This document shows, in pieces, positions 29,210 through 54,265 of a DNA stretch of 64,000 bases. Both the position numbers and the translations under genes were made by a program. This DNA comes from Blastocystis sp. Blastoise (lineage: Eukaryota; Sar; Bigyra; Opalinata; Blastocystidae), in contig JBBPEB010000034.1 in the NCBI GenBank assembly GCA_039096225.1, positions 186,001 through 250,000 of the forward strand, written 5' to 3'. The number at the start of each line of letters is the position of its first letter. Within the stretch, counting starts at the first letter, position 1. Under the pieces are notes generated by a model, which had not been told where the DNA came from, did not search any database, and saw only the letters and a program-made list of their open reading frames with translations.

Positions 29210-31351
29210 ATGTCTATGTCTAAGCTCATTCAATCATTATTACTGATTTTATTCGTATCTTTAACTTCTGCGGACTCTTTTTTTTCAAGTCTCTTATATG
29301 AAGAAGTTCCAAATCATTTCTGTTCCAGAACGTATTATCGTGATGGTGCATTTGGTTGTCACACTCCTAATAACGGTGTTCGTGGAGCTCTTGTTCCTGT
29401 TTCAAAGCCTGAAGATGTTACTGCATTATCTACATTAGGATTAAGTGCTGTCACTGCTGTTTTACATAGAAAACTCTACACCAGTATATATATTCATAGA
29501 ATAATATAACTAGTTAAAATTACTTGTATTTAATAATTTATATACATTTATTTTGTTTTTGTAGATGACACATTAACAATATTATATAATATGGACAATG
29601 TTGTTGGTATTATTGTCTCAAATAGTGGAACCAGTGTATATAGATTAATTATATTTTATATTTTTATTTTTTTTTTAATTTTTAAATTTTTTTATTTAAT
29701 TTTAATTATTTTTTACATTTTTTAAAAATGAAAAACATTTTATGGTCAAATTGATTAATATGCTTATATATATATATATATAGTCAGGTTATTCTCCTAT
29801 TCCTCCTACTCCCCACGGGAATGATACACCTGATGTATCTATAGCTCTTCATCCCGACTATATATGGCAACCTTCAGGAAGCAGCTTATTATATATCGAT
29901 AAACAAATGCCTATATATTATATATATGACTCGAAACTAGACCATGATGTATATATATATATATATTATACTTATTATTATACTTATTATACTTATTATT
30001 ATACTTATTATACTTATTATTATACTTATTATACTTATTATTATACTTATTATACTTATTATTATACTTATTATTATACTTATTATACTTATTATTATAC
30101 TTATTATTATACTTATTATTATACTTATTATACTTATTATTATACTTATTATTATACTTATTATACTTATTATTATACTTATTATACTTATTATTATACT
30201 TATTATTATACTTATATAGTTATGGATGAAAGCTACTAAGAATATTAATGATATTTCACGAGCTCAACTTTATTATGCTGATATGATGATGTATATATAC
30301 AAAAATTAAAATTCTTAAAATTCTTATTTATTTACTAATTCTATTCTTATATATATATATATATAGGTATATGGGACCAGAGACTATGAACTCCGTACAA
30401 TGTATCCAGAAGAATGCTTGTACTCCTATAGGTGGTCAATCCGTCATTGGTTCCCGTGGGGATCTATCGACTTCGGATGAAATCTATATATATGCTGTTG
30501 CTCAAGATACTATTGGGGATATATATACATATACAAAAGGTGGAGCAGAAGTAGGTGCTAATATTGCCATTTTACTGGCTATTATTGAACAACTTCAAAC
30601 TGTATATATATATTTATATATATATATATAGACTTATATATTTTAATAATATTTCTATATTATTTACGTTATTTATTCTTTATTATGCTTAGTATGAAAT
30701 TCCCGCGAATAGAACGGTTTTATTCGCTTTATTTCAAGGAGAACAATGGGGAGGAATTGGTAGTATTAAATATTTTACTGATATCTATAATTATAAATGT
30801 AATAATGAAATTCCAAAAGAAAGAAATAACCTTGGGAAAAATATATGTATTAGTCCTCTTAAATTATATATTGTTTTATTTATTATTATATTTATTATTA
30901 TATTTATTATTATATTTATTATTATATTTATATTTAGTTATATACCGACTTTTCTAAAATTGATCCCCAACGTGTCACATACGTTATGGTTTTCGACCAA
31001 TTATATCCTACATATATAGGAAGCCTTTTTCTACATCATGAATCTGACGCGTCACCCGTCATCACTGAACGTATTCTTAACGTAGCTAAAAAACTTCAAT
31101 CTTATGTTAATCTGTATAATTCTACAATTCTTCCTCCATCTTCTGGTTCCTATATATATAAATATACTGATATAAAGAATGTATATACTGTAACGGGATT
31201 TGATAAAACTTATTATAATAAGAATACTAATAGTGAATGGGATATATTATCTGAATATACATATAGAATGATTAGTCATATATGTGATTATCTTCTTTCC
31301 TTTATTGCTGTTGATGCTTATAATCAATCCTCTACTAATAGTGTATATATA

Positions 31352-31399
<48 letters not shown>

Positions 31400-32536
31400 C
31401 TTTATTATTTTGTTTCTAATATTTATATTTTTCAAGTTAAATATATATATATATATATAGTATGTATGTAATACCACTTCTCTCACTCATTTCTTGAATT
31501 GTTTCTCTAATACCGGCAACTGTTCATTTATTTCGACTTATATGAATATACCTATAACTACTCTTAATTCTATTTTTGGTATATATATATTATCTACTTA
31601 TATATATATATATATATATATATAGATGGAGATGTTACTCCCAAATATCCTGGTGTTTATAGTGTATATATATATATAGAATTAAAATATACTTTTAATA
31701 ATATATTTCTTTTTCTAAATATTTCTTTTTTATTACTATCCATACTTATTTTAAAATTCTATTTATTCTAAAAACTTAATATTTCCGCGATTATTTATAG
31801 ATTGGTCGTCAACCGTATGCTACTATTGATGGAGAATTTTCTGTTAATTATCCTCAAAATACATCTAGTGATGGTATATATATATATATATATTGTTTAT
31901 TTAATAAAATAACAATTATTATGTATTCTACTATATATATATATAGTATCAATTACTTTTTCACCTTCTGTTCTTGAATTGTTTTATTATTATTTCATGA
32001 CCTATCATCTTGCAAATTCCACGGTTATTCGTCAAGATTGTTCTGTGGATGGCGTTTGTCCCGTGGGAAGTGATTGTATTCGAGGTGAATGTTTTGAATC
32101 GACTGTTTCTTTCCACGATGCTATTGATATTGGATTTATACGTATATATAATATTATTTATATTATTTATATTATTATTTATATTATTTATATTATTTAT
32201 ATTATTTATTATTCTTTTTATATTATTTATTATTCTATTTATATAATATTATATACATATTATAATAAAGAAATAATATTATTATATATACATATATATA
32301 TAGCTGATCCTTACCCTGGTCAATTTTCTATTAATACTTCTATATCTACTCCTCTTTATACAGAACCCTATTGGGGGGGATTTTATGGTGACGAACCTAG
32401 TCTCATCATCTATCAAGCATTAAACCCTTATGTAGAATGGGTAATGTTTATTATATCTATTGTTATATGTATTTGTACTTATTATTTATGTCGCTATGTA
32501 GTCTCTCGCCTAGGTACAAAACTGAAAATAGATTAA
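29210..32536 (+). CDS. NCSTN: nicastrin, gamma-secretase subunit
   Basis: Twelve exons (29210-29483, 29565-29635, 29784-29948, 30220-30290, 30367-30601, 30693-30872, 30938-31342, 31461-31578, 31626-31663, 31801-31873, 31947-32141, 32304-32536) give about 685 residues; human nicastrin is 709. A signal peptide (LIQSLLLILFVSLTSA) starts it. Landmarks shared with nicastrins are the N-terminal Cys pair (HFCSRTYY, FGCHTPNNG), GYSPIPP, the CIQKNAC region, and FALFQGEQWGGIGS, which corresponds to the FFQGE..D.IGS segment of the aminopeptidase-like domain. The end has YTEPYWGGFYGD and one C-terminal transmembrane helix (WVMFIISIVICICTYYL). It is the substrate-gating, glycosylated subunit that assembles with presenilin, APH-1 and PEN-2. 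Exon 6/7 joins with GTTTTA as donor. Confidence 0.9.
29949..30219 (+). repeat. intron made of TATTATACT minisatellite
   Basis: Nicastrin intron 3 consists almost wholly of TTATTATAC and TTATAC units between a GTATAT donor and a TATATAG acceptor. It gives false open frames of Tyr/Thr and Ile/Leu repeats. Confidence 0.88.
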
Positions 32537-32968
32537 ATATTATTATATTATATACATATTATATTCATCAAATATATATAACAAAATTCATTTCTATATA
32601 TATCATATTCAAATTATTTATTTGTAAAACAAGAAAATTTATTTTTTTTAATTATCTTGATCTACTCTCTATATATATTCTTAGCTTTTTAATTTTTATT
32701 TAATATTTATAATTTTTCTTGCATTTTTTAAAAATAATATATTGTAGATCCCATCTTTTTGTTTTACAACTATTTTCTATTGGATAAAATCGAAAACAGT
32801 TTCAATTAGTTTATTGATGAAAACAATGTATTTATATATTTATATGCATTTCAATAATAGGTAACAAAACAAATTTATATATCATAAAAATTTCAAAAAA
32901 CTAAGGCAATAGCAAATAATAATAATAAAACATAATCTAAAGAAAAGAAGAAATATTAAAAATATCAT
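32537..32968. other. convergent 3' spacer, nicastrin and sHSP
   Basis: AT-rich 3' regions of two convergent genes. No gene or structural element was recognised. Confidence 0.5.
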
Positions 32969-33613
32969 TTAATTAATAGTAATCTTCTTTGTTTCCTTAG
33001 GAGCAATTTGTTCTTTAGGAAGAGTTAAATGTAAGACACCATTTTCATATTGAGCAGAGATATTATCTTGATCAACATGGTCAGGAAGAGCAATAGTTCT
33101 TTGGAATGAACCAAAAGAACGTTCAACATAACGATAATTAGTAGTTTCATCACCTTCATGGATTTCATCTTTACGTTCACATTCAATAGTAAGATTATCA
33201 TCATCAGTAGCTATATGAATATCTTCTTTATTCATACCAGGAAGATCAACAGAAACAACGAAATTATTTTTATTCTCTTTTACATCTAAACGACCAAATC
33301 CAGAAGTAGGATGAATCAATTTATTACTTCTTTGTCTAGTAAGAGTATTCATATTCTTCTTATTATTCTTCTTAGGACAATTACATTGTTCTTTTGTACA
33401 TTTACATTCACCTTTAGGACAAGTACAAGTACCAGCAGGACAAGGACAATCTTTATTATCACAAGTATTTGTTTGTTTAGCTTCAGCAGGTTCTTCTTGT
33501 TCTTCATCAGGAATAATACTATTTAAGAAGAAAGAAGGTCTGAAGAAATCACGACGAGGAGCAGCTCTATAAGCATCAAAGAAAGGATCATAATCACCAA
33601 ATAAGAAACTCAT
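32969..33613 (-). CDS. small heat-shock protein with metallothionein-like Cys insert
   Basis: An intronless 214-residue protein. The N-terminus is the usual sHSP type (MSFLFGDYDPFFDAYR). Residues about 106-200 are an alpha-crystallin domain: FVVSVDLPGMNKEDIHI, then ERSFGSFQRTIALPDHV and NGVLHLTLPK, with a KKITIN tail. Between them, residues 51-79 hold nine cysteines (51, 56, 58, 63, 65, 70, 72, 77, 79) in a strict C-x-C-x4 seven-residue repeat, for example CTCPKGE then CKCTKEQ. Such C-x-C arrays bind Cu(I) or Zn/Cd in metallothioneins. The fold should form oligomeric chaperones in the cytosol; metal binding by the insert is inferred. The reading frame is continuous through the insert. The upstream region holds a heat-shock element. 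Confidence 0.93.
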   Translation of the reverse strand: MSFLFGDYDPFFDAYRAAPRRDFFRPSFFLNSIIPDEEQEEPAEAKQTNTCDNKDCPCPAGTCTCPKGECKCTKEQCNCPKKNNKKNMNTLTRQRSNKLIHPTSGFGRLDVKENKNNFVVSVDLPGMNKEDIHIATDDDNLTIECERKDEIHEGDETTNYRYVERSFGSFQRTIALPDHVDQDNISAQYENGVLHLTLPKEQIAPKETKKITIN

Positions 33614-33760
33614 TTTTAATCAATAACTTTATAAAATAACTTTTAATAAACTTTAATTTTTAAATTAAATAATTTATGAAGAAGTATTAAAACATATTTT
33701 CAAATAGAGTCGTTAAACATGATAAACATCAAAGAAGAAAATAGAAAAGAAAAGAAAAAG

Positions 33761-33815
33761 AGAATAGCCTAGAATATTCGAGAACACGGTTCTTTCAACA
33801 ATTCTAGGCTATTCT
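33761..33815. promoter_or_regulatory. heat-shock element inside a 15-bp-arm palindrome
   Basis: GAA-n2-TTC-n2-GAA at 33772-33784 is a three-unit heat-shock element, 160 bases before the sHSP start. It overlaps a perfect inverted repeat: AGAATAGCCTAGAAT at 33761-33775 and its complement at 33801-33815, with 25 bases between. HSF trimers bind such triplets in all studied eukaryotes. Confidence 0.75.
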
Positions 33816-34516
33816 TCACATTATTTCATGGGAAACAGAAGATGGGTTAATTTTTAATTTTTTTTTTAATTTTTATGCTTTTTTATTGGAGAATGGATTT
33901 TTGAACCAATTATTGACTTATTTTTATGTTTTTTTTAGAAATTTTGATTCTTTTAAATATGGATGTAAAATAGAGTAGTCATATTTATAGGACATTCTTC
34001 AATGAATTTCAAGTGATTCAATTAGAAATATTAATTTTTTTGTACTTATTGAGGTTTTGAGATTTTTCCAAACAAGTATATTTGTTATCTGAAATGTATA
34101 TATCACAACATTCAGATAATACAAATGATGTAACTACGCAACCACATTTATTTATGCTCCAGTTTCACATCATAGTGATCTACAACACAAATACTTATCT
34201 TATTATTCAATAAAACAGTATAAATATTATCATGTATTGTTTTTTGAAAATAAAAGAAAGGTTTATATCAGTAGAATTGATAAAAAAAATATACTGTAAT
34301 GATTTATAAATTAGCAAAATGAATATAAAAATAATAAGATAATTGACAAATGATGTTAGCACAGTAAATATGATTTTCTTAATAATAAATAGAAATGTAT
34401 CATTTTCAAAATAAAAGGAAACAAGTTATTGAAAACAAAAACTTTATTAATTCTGTTTGTGTTTTTGAAATTGTTTTTTTCTTTTATTTTTATAAAGATT
34501 GCCTTAATCATCAGTT
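33816..34516. other. intergenic between divergent sHSP and 7-helix genes
   Basis: AT-rich; no gene seen. It holds distal sHSP promoter and the promoter of the plus-strand membrane gene. One CCAAT lies near 33914. Confidence 0.45.
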
Positions 34517-35909
34517 ATGTTTGAAGATCTTAACGTACCACTTTTATGCACTGGTATAGCCTTGCTTATCACGGTTGTCAGCTCATTTGTTTTATTAATT
34601 TTGTATACAAAAAAACACACACTTTGGTCCAGAGATGGCCTCACAATTGCAGTTTGGATTACTTTTCTTGCGCTACGTTTCTATACTGTTTTGTCTCCAA
34701 ATATCTGGAACGAAACATTTGATTATTATGGTTTTATGCCTATTCCTACATTTGAACTTCCCTATGGATTATTCTATGATGCAGGTGTCAACATACTTTA
34801 CTTATTTGTGATTTATTTATCCCTTGACAAATTGTATATTTTTAAATAATAGTGTTTTTGTTATTTCTTTTATAATAGATACTATTCTTTTTGAATATAG
34901 ATTGGATATACATATGTTATTAGAAGAACAGGATCATAAAAAATGCAATACAAAGCGAATCTTATCATCTATTCTTTTTAATGTATATATATAATAATTA
35001 GTTTACAATTTTTTTTGATTATCTATATTATATATTATGGATCTATATATATATATAGTTGATTATTGTTTATTTCATAAGTTTAATATGTGTTTATATA
35101 TTCACATCATTATTATCAATACGTATATACATATATAAACATAATAATTATAATCTATATATATTCAAATTTATAGAATATAAAAAGTATATATATAACT
35201 ATTATGTTTCCTTTATAGATATGTTTATTTCTATATATATAACAAGTTATATTCTCTTCTATATCCTTCTGATTATATTTATAAGTATTTCTGAACTCAA
35301 AAATATAATCGTGTTTCAGTATTTATTATATATAAATATTTATGAAATATTTATATAAATATCATGATTATTCTATTTCATTAAATTATATTATATATTT
35401 AATATATATATATATATTTCATAAATATTTATATAAATATCATAATTATTCTATTTTTTAAAATTATATTATATATTTAATATATGTTTCATAAATATTT
35501 TTATAAATATCATAATTATTCTATTTCTTTAAATTATATTATATATTTATATATAATAGGAATACACCTGTTACAGCATCTTTACGAAATACACTCATTC
35601 GAGATAAAATAACCGCGATTATCGTCAATATTATTTTATGTGTTATAAAATCTTTTTTTATTCTTTATGGATATCTTACTTATTCAGAAATGTTCGTACC
35701 TTATGTAAATATATAATATTAATATTATATATATATATTTTTTTGAGTTAACTTTTTCTATATATATATTCATTATTTATAATTATATATGTATATAGCA
35801 CAAGTCTATTATGTTATTAATATATATGTTAATTTGTGATATTATACCTTATTTCTATTCCTTCTATACATTATGTCATTTTCCAACTAATATTATGGAG
35901 TATATATAA
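34517..35909 (+). CDS. seven-helix membrane protein
   Basis: Six exons (34517-34833, 34901-34982, 35059-35122, 35219-35318, 35560-35704, 35799-35909) join in frame to about 272 residues. Seven hydrophobic segments are visible: LCTGIALLITVVSSFVLLIL, GLTIAVWITFLALRF, VNILYLFVIYLSL, LIIVYFISLICVYIF, ITSYILFYILLIIFI, IIVNIILCVIKSFFILYGYL and IMLLIYMLICDIIPYFYSFY. The short N-terminus and seven helices would fit a receptor-like or THH1/TOM-like protein, but I see no diagnostic motif (no DRY, no NPxxY) and assign no family. Intron 4 contains three tandem copies of a 75-bp unit. Confidence 0.75.
35340..35556 (+). repeat. three ~75-bp tandem repeats in an intron
   Basis: Three copies of a unit containing TTTATATAAATATCATAATT, ATTCTATTT and TTATATTATATATTTAATAT follow one another inside intron 4 of the seven-helix gene. 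The last copy runs up to the splice acceptor. Confidence 0.8.
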
Positions 35910-35991
35910 GCAGTCTATATTATTATTCTCTATTTATATATATAATTGATCATTGTGGTCTAGATATATATTGTTGTATCTTTCTCTATCA

Positions 35992-36025
<34 letters not shown>

Positions 36026-37140
36026 GGTATTATGATTACGTTACTTCCTACAAATGAAAAGAATTAATTTTTAGTATTTTATTGAATATCATTAGGTCTA
36101 TTGAATACATTTATATATATATATATTTCTTATTAGGATTATTGAGTTATTTAAATTCTCTTTATAAATAAATTGTTATATATATAGTATTATATCTCTT
36201 GTTTATGTTTTTTTAAATAATAAAGAATTAGTAAAAATATAATATATATATATGATTCTTTAAACTAAATGTTTTTTCATGTTAATTAGTATATCTAGTA
36301 TATTCTTTACTATATATATATATTATTCTTATCACTATCTTCTTGTATAGCATCACATATATTCTTTTTCAATTATTTTAATGTTATTATTCATTACTAT
36401 ATACTTTAACATACTATTTATATATAAATATAATATATATATAAACATATGAAATTATTTGAGACAATGATGAATTCTTCTCTATTCATTTAAGTTCTTT
36501 CTAAATCAAAAGAGTATTTTAATTTTCATATTTAAAAAATTATTTGTTTTGTATCTGCCGTTCTTCTGAAATCAAGGTATTATTCAGTGTTTGAGTTGCT
36601 ATTCTATTATATACTCTTCTTTTGATAATATAACAATTTAAATTTTCAGGGGTTTTGACGCCAACATTTTTTATTATCTAATATTTATATAAGATGCAAA
36701 GAAGAGTTGCCATTTGAAACAATTCAACATTAAGAAGATCTCGCTCAAAATCATGTTCAACACATAGTTATCTCCTACATTTTCTATCTTTATAACTCTT
36801 TTTGAAATATCAACCCCAATTTTTAGCACGAAAACAAAAATAATTACAAATAGAATTGCCTAGTAACACCAGTGCATTTCTTCTAGAGCATCTCAAAGAC
36901 TAGAGAAATCAAATAGTGATAATAAATGCACAAATAAATACCAATATGATGGTAAACATTAAGCATTAAGTAAAAGCTGAATGCTCTAATTGTGTCTCAA
37001 GAATAACCGTGGAAATTCATTTTTTTGCGGCAAAAAATTCGTTTTTTATTTCAATTAAAAAAATAAATTCAGAGAAAACAATTCAGTTCCAGGATTTTTA
37101 AACTTGTTAACAATTAATCTTCTTCATAATAATAAAATAG
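35910..37140. other. intergenic, AT-rich
   Basis: Low-complexity TA-rich sequence to about 36500, then more mixed sequence. No gene is supported. The first exon and promoter of the WD40 gene may begin in the right part, since its start codon was not found. Confidence 0.45.
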
Positions 37141-41121
<3,981 letters not shown>

Positions 41122-42222
41122 TTTTTTTTTATATGTCTATAATACAATTCTTTATAAAAATTGTTTTTATTCTATTTAAATTTATAGTATATTCTTATGA
41201 TATTACTACGTATATAATTTCTATTTCTTTTTTTACGATATTCTCTCTATATACACTCTTAATAGATTTCATTATTATATTTAATGATTCATATATTTAT
41301 TATTTTGTTTTTTTATACTTAGTTTTATACCCTCAAAAAGGGCAAGTTATTTTATAAAAAAATTCTATTTACTCAAATACTCACTAGTTTATAAAGAAAC
41401 TATATATATAGAACTATTATTATATATTTTCCTAAATACTATTCGTATAACAAAATGATTATATATATATATTCCAACACTTTTTCTATATTCCCCTATT
41501 TAAAAAAAAATGTTTTATTAGGTTAAAACTTCATATTAATTTCTTATAGACAATCAATAAGAGAATAAGAAAGCCATACATAAATATTAGAAGCATGATA
41601 GGAGAGTATAATGAAAAATATGTTTGTCAATTCACAATTATTTCAAAAAGCACAAACTTCTCTTTTATGAACAGAACAACATTCAAATTCTGTTATACAA
41701 TACATAAAACCATTTTTCAAATGCAATATGAAGTAATGTAAAGCTCAACTCACATATTCTTTCATACAATTTGTTAGCACAATGAAATTTCATTAAAAAT
41801 TTTGACTAGTTTAAAGAATTTTAGACATATATATAATAATGATATAGCAAACAAACTAATCGTTTATATAAATAAATGACATAGCACATTTTTTAAAATT
41901 TATTTTTTTTTTAATTAAAACATGAAATCCATTTTTTTTTTGAAACAACATAAAAAAAAGAGTCTAAATCTCAAAATTACCGTGAAGAAAAAAATTTGCA
42001 TATCACATCGAAAAATTTCACATATTTTTTTCAAATACGAAACATATTCAACAAAATTAACAAAGTCATTGTTCACATCAGTATTTAATACACAAACAAC
42101 AGGAGTAGCGTTTAGCTGATATGTATTTTTTTGTTTCAAGATAAATATGTTTTTTTATACCATTTGCAATTCACTATTGGATTATAAGATTGATTTTTTA
42201 ATTCAATTATATATAGAAAATA
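41122..42222. other. intergenic, AT-rich
   Basis: No gene seen. The opposing short frames at 41915-42139 are the two strands of the same region and lack support. Confidence 0.5.
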
Positions 42223-52738
<10,516 letters not shown>

Positions 52739-52946
52739 TATTATATTTATATATATGTATGTAAAACATTTATATATACAAATATGTATATGAATGATGA
52801 TAATAATAGTATTAATGTTTAATCATTCTCTTTTCCCTCTTAATAAATATTATATACTATACATATAAAACCATATTTATATTATCATTTTAATCAAAAT
52901 TATATCGATATATTACTCTCTTCTTCTTATTATTATAAATATATAT

Positions 52947-52987
<41 letters not shown>

Positions 52988-54138
52988 ATTCTCTTGAAAT
53001 AATTCATTCGATTTATTTCGTTTAGAATTCTATATTCATTTATATTAAATTTTTTATTTTATAAAAATCTTTTTTTTTTTTGACTTAAAAGAATTTCCAA
53101 TATGATGTTGCTATCTATTATTCTTTAAATCTTTTTCTTTTTCTCTTCTTTTTTTGATTCTTTGTTTTTTTCCACTCTTTATATTTTTTCTAATATATTT
53201 TCTTGCCATTATACTTTTTTCTTCTTTAACAAAAAACTTTATTATGAATCATTATTCTATTTTATACTCACCTTTTTATATGTGCTATTAATTTATTTTT
53301 ATTAATCATTATAATGTCCTCTATAAATATTTTTATTCAAATTGTTGTTGCTATAAATAAACTAAATTCTACTATTCAATACTCTACAATATAAGTTATA
53401 AATATATATATAATCTTCGTTCATATCACTCTAATTACATCATATTTTTCATGACAGTTTTATATATTATAAGATATTTAAAAAAATATGATGATATATT
53501 CACTAATATTTGAATAAAAATACAATAAAACATAAAAAATTATATAGTATTTTCATTTTATTCAGTATTAAGGGTTTATTTATAATTATTTAAGATTGTA
53601 AAACTTTTTATTACAAATTAATCAATTAATCATTTAGATATGAATGATTTTAATTAATATTTATATATTAGAATCGTTGTTATATCCTTGTTTATTATTT
53701 TTATTATATATATCAAATAATAACATAAATGAGTCAATCTAACACCTTTATATCAATAAGTTAGTTTATTTTTTACTCAAAAAAAATATCAGAGATTAAT
53801 ATACACAACGTGAATATATTCAAATGATTTATTAGTATATAAATAGCCTCAAAATGTCCAACTAATCTTAAGATATAATTTAAGATTCATTTTAAATAAA
53901 CGTCATTTCTAATCGATATCAAGGAGTGTAAATTCACTGATCTAAAAGCTTTAATTACGAAGAATCCAACAAGAATTAATTTAAACCTTATTTTTATCAA
54001 CAATTTATTTATTCTTAATAAAGATACATTGCATCTATCTATCAAGAGCAACATTCCATGAGTATATAACTCATTTTAAGAGAGAAATATAATAAAATGG
54101 AAACTCATAAAAACATTCACGTTTATTTTTGTTTTACG
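52739..54138. other. intergenic, AT-rich
   Basis: No gene seen. A stretch at about 53665-53690 (ATCGTTGTTATA context) resembles one at 57350-57370 inside the adjacent element, which hints at an older, decayed copy. Confidence 0.4.
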
Positions 54139-54146
54139 ATTATTAT
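54139..54146. repeat. left 8-bp target-site duplication
   Basis: ATTATTAT directly precedes the TAGAGACTTAC end of the element and is repeated at 58203-58210 after the other end. The word is low complexity, so the duplication alone is weak evidence; its exact placement at both ends strengthens it. Confidence 0.6.
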
Positions 54147-54159
54147 TAGAGACTTACAA

Positions 54160-54265
54160 AAAACCCGTGAAAGAATTTTACGGGTTTAAACCCGTGAAAG
54201 ATTTTCACGGGTTTTAGAAAATTACAGTCAAAAATCTTTCACGGGTTTCAAAACCCGTGAAAGAT
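54160..54265. repeat. left palindromic array of the hAT-like element
   Basis: Three hairpins in a row, each made of CCCGTGAAAG paired with CTTTCACGGG or a one-base variant. Their loops are short and differ in sequence. Confidence 0.85.

Noticed and set aside
29907-30239. Tyr/Thr and Ile/Leu repeat frames
   Set aside because: They are the TATTATAC minisatellite of nicastrin intron 3, removed by a phase-consistent splice.
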